A stretch of 64,000 nucleotides of DNA, taken from Notospermus geniculatus. Lineage: Eukaryota > Nemertea > Pilidiophora > Heteronemertea > Lineidae. Positions 58,481 through 64,000 of the stretch are shown here, piece after piece. The stretch's first letter is position 1, and the number at the start of each line of letters is the position of its first letter. Where the stretch lies: the NCBI GenBank assembly GCA_002633025.1, contig NMRB01000010.1, positions 881,503-945,502 on the forward strand. The letters run 5' to 3'. The position numbers and the translations under genes were made by a program. The notes below the pieces were generated by a model that was not told where the DNA came from, searched no databases, and was given only the letters and a program-made list of their open reading frames with translations.

Positions 58481-58590
58481 CCCGAGCGCTCTAGACCGTC
58501 AGGTGGCGACATCTACACGAATTTTGTGGAACGAACCCGAGCGCTACTAGACCGTCAGGTGGCGACATCTAGACGGATTTTATCGAACCA
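58481..58590. repeat. Tandem duplication, 2 x 55 bp, upstream of Nova
   Basis: CCCGAGCGCT, CTAGACCGTCAGGTGGCGAC and ATCTA are repeated exactly 55 bp apart with few differences, 70-180 bp upstream of the Nova ATG. CAGGTGGCGAC resembles part of the CTCF core (AGGTGGCG), but this is only a resemblance. Confidence 0.75.
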
Positions 58591-58600
58591 GTTAGACGGT

Positions 58601-59015
58601 GGTTGTGACTGTCTCATTCATGTCCTTCCTCACAGTCTGCACAGAGACCATCTTGAGACGCATTATTTCTGTCCAAACTTTCCTCAAGCAGTCGAGGTGT
58701 GATATTACTCCCAGCAGCCAATTATCAATAAGATAATCTTAGTTAAATAGGAAATTAATAAAAGAATGAACTATTCCCGTCTCTCAAGACAAATGCCACT
58801 TGGAGGTGACCGGTTGTGACAATTTCATAAGTGATGTTACTCAACTATATGTCTATTTTTTTCATACGGATATACAGCTTCTCCTTATTCAATGAGGTCA
58901 CCAGGCACTTGTGAGATTTAGGGTTCTATTCAATTGAAGCTGATTGGGTTGTGACAGTATCTTCAACTGTTCAAAGACTGGTTGTGACATGGGTGTCTTC
59001 TGACTGGTTGTGACA
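58601..59015. promoter_or_regulatory. Array of GGTTGTGAC motifs upstream of Nova
   Basis: GGTTGTGAC occurs at 58601, 58812, 58947, 58980 and 59006, four times extended to GGTTGTGACA, all in one orientation within 415 bp of the presumed Nova promoter. A 9-mer is not expected to recur like this by chance. The factor is unknown; the core TGTGAC or GTCACAACC does not match a site I can name with confidence. Confidence 0.5.
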
Positions 59016-59470
59016 GTTTGTCCAAAGCAATGTATGATTGGTATGGTTGGACCAGACAACCAGTTCAACTGATCAGAACCAACTGTTCAAACTAAATCCA
59101 GCCAGGATCACATGGACTCAAGTCAAGGGAGAAATGGATGCAACATTATGATGCCTGGGACAGAATTGACCAAGTGTGTTCCTCTCAACTTGATCAAGCA
59201 GATGTTATGAGGGCTAAATGAGTAGAAAAATATATCAGTCTGATATATTATCAGTCTGATATTCAAGGATTTTGAGGAATTACATTCATACTACAGAAAC
59301 CTACATCGAGGTTGAAGTCAAAGTCCAATAATATTTGATATTGGTACTTCTGACATAGCTTCATCTTTTGTCCTTCACTTGGGTTTGCTCATCACTATGT
59401 TTTGAATACGGTACTTCAGGGGAAGGAGCAAAAAATTAACCATACTTGCTAATTCTCCATTCAAAGTTTT
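59016..59470. other. Spacer between the MRPL14 3' end and the Nova promoter
   Basis: No open frame or repeat of note apart from a short TATCAGTCTGATAT-type palindromic word near 59234-59262. Confidence 0.4.
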
Positions 59471-59476
59471 TTTATT
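59471..59476 (-). terminator. Candidate polyadenylation signal of MRPL14
   Basis: AATAAA on the minus strand about 210 nt beyond the stop codon, followed by T/A-rich sequence. Confidence 0.5.
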
Positions 59477-59684
59477 AACCATGTTAACACTTCAAATCAT
59501 CTGAAGAACATAAAATACCATAGGACAGGGATTACACATCCTACTTGATGACGTACAATCAGTCCAACAGTGTAACACAAGAAGACATCCAACTCACATG
59601 ATTGATATTTCTGTAAAAAAAGCACAGAGATTTGAAACTGAGATTATTTGTATATGACAGCATTGTCTGAAGATTAGTCATCTG

Positions 59685-60299
59685 TCACACAAATCTTGTA
59701 GCAAGAGATAGAATCTTAGTGAAGTCACCGCTCTTTTTCCTCAGCACTGATGGAATTGGAACAGTTATCCGAGTGCCAATTGGAGTCCCATTATCTTCAA
59801 TTAGAACGACATTATTGGTGTCCATTCTGGGTATCATAGGTTTCTGTTTTTGCTTCACACCAACAACATAACCACGTTTTTTCTGTCCCTTTATAGCCAG
59901 TAAAACCTTGTCTCCGATTGTACCAACACCCTTTTTATTGTACACATGGATAACACGGGCTGGTTTGCCAGAAATCACTGCAGCTTTACCAAGAGCGCTG
60001 TTGTCCACCACTCGCATCCTTGTCAGTTTGATAACATGTTCCAAATTCTGTGTGGTGCTGCAATAAAGAGAAAGAAAGAGACAGAGTATAACTTCTGGAG
60101 TCAGAAAGAGGTACATGTAAACTATATGTAAGATTCATACGAATTGGGTCAAAGACCAGAAGAGACTTTTGGCATGAGCGCTTATTATGCCAATGCTTAG
60201 GATGTCAAATAAATACCTAAAACATCTTGCCACGCCAGGAAGGAGAGCAGAAGGAACACCACTCAGGATGGAAACACATTTCATCACAGCAGAAGTCAT
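59685..60299 (-). CDS. MRPL14: Mitochondrial ribosomal protein L14 (uL14m)
   Basis: uL14m is a large-subunit mitoribosome protein at the subunit interface. Coding exons, minus strand: 60299-60217 and 60057-59685; GT-AG, phase 2; 151 residues (human about 145). The first exon gives MTSAVMKCVSILSGV and ARCF, a basic, hydrophobic mitochondrial presequence. The second gives the uL14 core: LTRMRVVDNSALGK, PARVIHVYNKKGVGTIGDKV, AIKGQKKRGYVVGVKQKQ, NNVVLIEDNGTPIGTRI and the C-terminus KILSLATRFV. The start is the first ATG after an acceptor at 60319, so at least one 5' UTR exon lies further upstream, probably in the CpG-rich zone near 61260-61640. Confidence 0.93.
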
Positions 60300-60366
60300 A
60301 CCTCTAAATTTTATCTCCCTGCAAAATATTGGCAAATAGGGCATCAATGGACCACGTACCGGTAAT

Positions 60367-60480
60367 ATATCAATCTGCAGGGGTACAGCTAGGCCTATTT
60401 TTGGGAGCCAAATGTGTAGCCAATCATGGCCTGTTACCTGTAGCCAATCTTTGCAAATTGTAGCCAATCAAAATTGTGTA
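60367..60480. repeat. Short GTAGCCAAT repeats
   Basis: TGTAGCCAAT recurs three times within about 50 bp (60414-60466). Related TAGCCAATCTAATATT sequence occurs in the larger duplication downstream, so this may be part of the same element. No coding signal. Confidence 0.4.
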
Positions 60481-60513
60481 ATATACTTATAATAAATTTT
60501 CAACTTCTCTTAC

Positions 60514-61233
60514 CACACAGCTCTAACTGCAAGAATCTCAGGGACTCAACTTTCAGTACCACAAATAATACTCTCGCCAAATTTTTAGCCAAACCAATTG
60601 TAACTCTAGCCAATCTAATATTTTTTTTCGCCATTGGCGACATTGGCTAACGGTATCTGGAACCCTGAATCTGTATTTGGTAATAAAGGCATTCACCATG
60701 TCACATCGTCAGATAAATATCAGAAAAATACAGTAAAGGCCTAAATAAATGATTGAATGGGTATACATGTAGATTAGTAAGGTGCTCAACTTACCCCAGA
60801 TGTATATAAATCTAACGAGTAGTTAGGCCTACCGTCACATTAAAACAGAGATTTAGCAACATTTATTTATTCACAAATTGTCCCGCCTGGCCACATTCCA
60901 AACTTAAATACGATAACACACAGCTCTAACTGCAAGAATCTCAGGGACTCAACTTTCAGTACCACAAATAATACTCTCGCCAAATTTTTAGCCAAACCAA
61001 TTGTAACTGTAGCCAATCTAATATTTTTTTTCGCCATTGGCGACATTGGCTAACGGTATCTGGAACCCTGAATCTGTATTTGTTAATAAAGGCATTCACC
61101 ATGTCACATCGTCAGATATAAAATATCAGAAAAATACAGTAAAGGCCTAAATAAATGATTGAATGGGTATACATGTAGATTAGTAAGGTGCTCAACTTAC
61201 CCCAGATGTATATAAATCTAACGAGTAGTTAGT
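60514..61233. repeat. 403-bp tandem duplication upstream of MRPL14
   Basis: Sequence starting CACACAGCTCTAACTGCAAG at 60514 recurs at 60917, and the two copies run side by side for over 300 bp with a 3-bp indel and single changes. Each copy carries AACGGTATCTGGAACCCTGA, which resembles a CAGGGTTCC transposon end, and on the minus strand GGGGTAAGTTGAG, which reads as a good splice donor (60789-60795 and 61195-61201). Confidence 0.8.
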
Positions 61234-61259
61234 CTCAGTAACTGGGACTCTGTATGCTC

Positions 61260-61640
61260 CGCTTTTGCTTTTACAAACTGACTTTTACATAGCGCGCATA
61301 CAGAGTCTCAGCTCGCCCAATACATTCCCTGTGGAGCACCTCCGCCCCGAATTCCGGGCGGGCACTGGTAATTCACAAACCAGGACGAAAATCCACAATA
61401 TTGTATTCCTGTGTTGTTGAGCTATCGTCGATACACCATTTCCGAGTGAATTTAGTAAAATCCCGTTCTTATTTACTTCCCAAATCGAGTTTAAAATCCG
61501 CTTCTCGAATCGAAATGTACAGGCCAGTGACACGCCATGATGGGAGTCCCGCGCAATGCAGTTGCGCAGTGACATTAGTCTCGTTCTCATTCAGTGTCAG
61601 CGACTACGCCCAGTCACGTGACCTCGGGTCTTGTGACAGC
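61260..61640. promoter_or_regulatory. CpG-rich candidate promoter (MRPL14 side)
   Basis: CpG density is clearly higher than in flanking DNA. The segment contains GTCACGTGAC (61613-61622), a palindromic E-box of the USF/TFEB type. It is the likeliest place for the MRPL14 transcription start, since the coding exon begins after an acceptor at 60319. Divergent transcription to the right is possible, but no gene is seen there. Confidence 0.4.
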
Positions 61641-62690
61641 TACGAGTTCGCGACTTGTTTACATGTGTTGGTGACATTTCGATGGAGTTTTGTATCAAAG
61701 TTTTTTCCTAATTTGTGCCAATTTTTCAGTCTTTTGGAATACCACTATGAGAAATGAGGATAAATGAAAGGATTTATGACAGTTAATTATTCGAATTTAG
61801 TCAGGTTTGACAATAATTGGTGATTTTGTTCAGTACATGAAATACACTATGCACCACAGGCAGCATATGGGTAAACCATAACGTACCAGGCAATAGCCGT
61901 CAATGTCATATCGTAAAAGAAGCTATGCGTGGTCGATATGGTTACCGTAACTAACGAGTAGTTAGGCCTACCGTAGGTATGTGAACAAAATTTTCAAAAT
62001 GGGAAAATGTCAAAACAAATAGCACAGCAGGAAAGAGCTTGAAAAACCTTTTAAAATGATACCAAGATCATGTATATAGGTTGAGTATTAAGAAAGATAC
62101 AGCATTTTGAAATTTGCAAAACGTCCTTACTTTTGTCCTTTGTCTTCTATAGAAACTAGAACAAAAGATGTGACCGAAAACAGAAATTTATTCACATTTT
62201 TTTGTGTTACTTTTTTATCTATGGGGCTATTGCCTTGAAATTTTCAGTAAATACTCCTTGCATAACCCTCTACCTGTTATCACCAAAAACAGTCAGATAC
62301 ATAAGTAGTCAGTGATAATTAACCACTAATTACCTAATTAGTATAGCTGAAAGTGCTCATTTCGTTAAAAACAATTACCTTGACATCATGAAACCTTCAA
62401 GAATCATATATTTACAAAATACAACACTATTGTGTAATAAACATCATAATTAATTTATATATCAAATGTGAAAGCGTTATGACGCTTTGTTTTGCCAAAA
62501 TTCCCGCTTGAATTGGAACTTTCAGGTCAGACACGGAAATTTGATGACGACAGAAAATCATGTTATGACCATTCAATTCACTTGATATTTCGCACAGTGG
62601 TAGTCTAGTATCTACAATAACTGTTTATTGTACTGTGGAGATAGCCTTTACTCATCTTCAGCAAAACAAATCATGACTTTGATGACCAAA
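61641..62690. other. AT-rich non-coding stretch
   Basis: No supported gene. A TAACGAGTAGTTAGGCCTACCGT fragment of the 403-bp repeat unit reappears near 61950-61976; otherwise nothing recognisable. Confidence 0.45.
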
Positions 62691-62699
62691 AACTTCGGG

Positions 62700-62930
62700 C
62701 GTCGAGCTCACACACTTCGGGAAATCGGCCACGAAAAATACGAAAACGAGGCTATCTAGGGGGCTTCCCCTGTACGTCACTGGCGTGACTAGTCGGAATT
62801 CCGCCCCACTGACCAATGCGAAGCATTTATTTGAGGGTATCTCCCGTCCTAGTCGCCAAAGCTCAGCAACGACTCTGGAGCCAATATGGCGGCCGGTGAA
62901 TCGCGAGATCGTCACATACTTACCTACCGT
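62700..62930. promoter_or_regulatory. Second CpG-rich segment with ATGGCGGC box
   Basis: CpG-rich patch ending in GAGCCAATATGGCGGCCG (ATGGCGGC at 62885-62892), which looks like a YY1-type promoter box or a start-codon context on the plus strand, with GCCGGTGAAT possibly a donor. No second exon was found, so a gene is not called. Confidence 0.3.
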
Positions 62931-63014
62931 CACATGATTAAAACAGAGATTTAGCAACATTTATTTATTCACAAATTGTCCCGCCTGGCCACATTCCAAA
63001 CTTAAATACGATAA
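62923..63014 (+). repeat. Direct copy of 60828-60916
   Basis: CCTACCGTCACAT through ACAGAGATTTAGCAACATTT and CCACATTCCAAACTTAAATA match 60828-60916 with a single 3-bp difference near the left end. It is a dispersed piece of the repeat duplicated upstream of MRPL14. Confidence 0.75.
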
Positions 63015-63167
63015 GAGAACCCACTTCTTGTCAGCTATCTGTGGGCTATCTATGTCTAGCCTAGCCTAAATGTTGTCGTGTGCAGTTGCACACTCAGTGC
63101 ACACGACATGCATGATGAAGTGTGCATCGTGCTGTACATTACTAAGGCCATATTCTAAATCGTACAT

Positions 63168-63240
63168 TACTCGTTAGATTTATATACATCTGGGGTAAGT
63201 TGAGCACCTTACTAATCTATACCCATTTAATCATTTATTT
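63168..63240 (-). repeat. Inverted copy of 60743-60821
   Basis: TACTCGTTAGATTTATATAC, ATCTGGGGTAAGTTGAGCAC and CTTACTAATCTATACCCATT are the reverse complement of the sequence at 60743-60821. With the copy at 62923 it shows the repeat has been broken up and inverted. Confidence 0.75.
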
Positions 63241-64000
63241 AACCAAAAATTGGAGAAGAAACAACACAACAGACCTAGTTTCGACGACTTTTTTTGTAAA
63301 AAAACATCAAGGTGAGCTGTTAATGGGCGCAGCCATGTTGGATCTCTCAACCTTGTTCCCAGTGTTGAAGGTGTCAGTATGCACACATTCAGCATGCAAT
63401 GTACTGAACACTGAACTTGCTGAAACCTCACCATCAGCTGCTATTCACCATGCATGCCATGTTCACTGACATGACTGACATTTTGACTCGTTTACTTCCC
63501 CAAAAAGCTTGAGAAGCAAGGTGATAATTCGTCCATTTCTGCTCACAGGAGATGAATTAAGGCAAACATTAATCTGGGTAACTGTATGACTTGAAAAGAT
63601 TTCAAAAAAAGCAAAGAAAAGTGTGATTAGAAGATGCTTGTCCAAGGAAGATGCAAGGAGACTGCATGCAACTTTGGAGGACTCCTCCAAGATGCAACTA
63701 ACTGGCAATCATCATTTTATTATCAACTGATCAATGCATGGGGATGAATAGGCCTAATGAACATGATGAATGGGAATGGCCAATGCAAACATCATGCATG
63801 TCATGGGTGGGATGGGGATGGCAAACTCCAAACACATAGGCCTAGGCCTAATGAAACTGTGTGTGTGGGGGGGGCAAGCATGTTTATAGAAGTATAAATT
63901 GTTATAATTGCTTGAGACTGGATCTGGGCGGAGATTTTGCATATCTGACTGATGTTGACACAGAGACAGTAGGCCCCTAGAGATCCAAACTTCGTCAGCG
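63241..64000. other. Right edge, non-coding
   Basis: No open frame with splice signals or family similarity. It contains a run of G near 63870 and TAGGCCTAGGCCTA words only. Confidence 0.4.

Noticed and set aside
61285-61757. Overlapping open frames on both strands in the CpG-rich zone
   Set aside because: No splice context or family similarity; better explained as promoter DNA poor in stop codons.
62658-62960. 100-codon open frame on the minus strand
   Set aside because: It runs into a repeat copy (62923-63014) and shows no family similarity; the CpG-rich composition explains the lack of stops.
1-64000. CRISPR array, operon or prokaryotic system
   Set aside because: All real genes are spliced with GT-AG introns and belong to animal families. 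The tandem repeats lack the regular unique spacers of a CRISPR array.

Overview
The window is a piece of an animal nuclear genome (AT-rich, roughly 60% A+T by eye). It carries five protein-coding genes, all built from short exons with GT-AG introns and embedded in large amounts of non-coding DNA full of small palindromic transposons, decayed tRNA-type SINEs and minisatellites. The gene content (a C16orf89 homologue, the GTP cyclohydrolase regulator GCHFR, RMDN3/PTPIP51, a three-KH Nova protein and mitochondrial L14) plus frequent words such as TAGGCCTA and TACATGTA suggest a marine invertebrate. An ambulacrarian deuterostome (echinoderm or hemichordate) is my best guess, but a lophotrochozoan or cephalochordate cannot be excluded. 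There are single undetermined bases at 17178 and 29818.

Layout: 1-2993 is repeat-rich DNA beyond the 3' end of the first gene. 2994-16701 (minus) is the C16orf89 homologue in six coding exons, with a large charged insertion and an added C-terminal membrane segment. 17790-21467 (minus) is RMDN3 in eight exon positions, of which position four exists as two tandem, alternative 76-nt exons. About 970 bp of shared promoter separates it from GCHFR, 22436-23640 (plus, three exons). 23641 to about 34450 is a gene-poor stretch with SINEs and MITEs. 36634-58410 (minus) is Nova in five coding exons with a 17.6-kb intron between KH1 and KH2; its first exon is only 94 coding bases. 59685-60299 (minus) is MRPL14 in two coding exons. 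60300-64000 holds two CpG-rich candidate promoter zones and a rearranged 403-bp repeat.

How the genes relate: they are not one pathway. RMDN3 (outer mitochondrial membrane, ER contact) and MRPL14 (mitoribosome) serve mitochondria. GCHFR tunes tetrahydrobiopterin synthesis. Nova is a splicing regulator. The C16orf89 homologue is a secretory-pathway protein of unknown role. The RMDN3/GCHFR head-to-head pair matches the neighbouring pair I recall on human 15q15, so this is probably an ancient linkage.

The most interesting observation is the RMDN3 exon pair. The two copies are equal in length, encode related but different versions of one TPR segment, and are separated by a 54-nt intron whose near-perfect branch-point sequence lies only 16 nt from the 5' splice site. 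That arrangement predicts strictly mutually exclusive splicing. All exon borders were worked out by hand from splice signals, reading-frame phase and family similarity. No alignment or RNA evidence was available.
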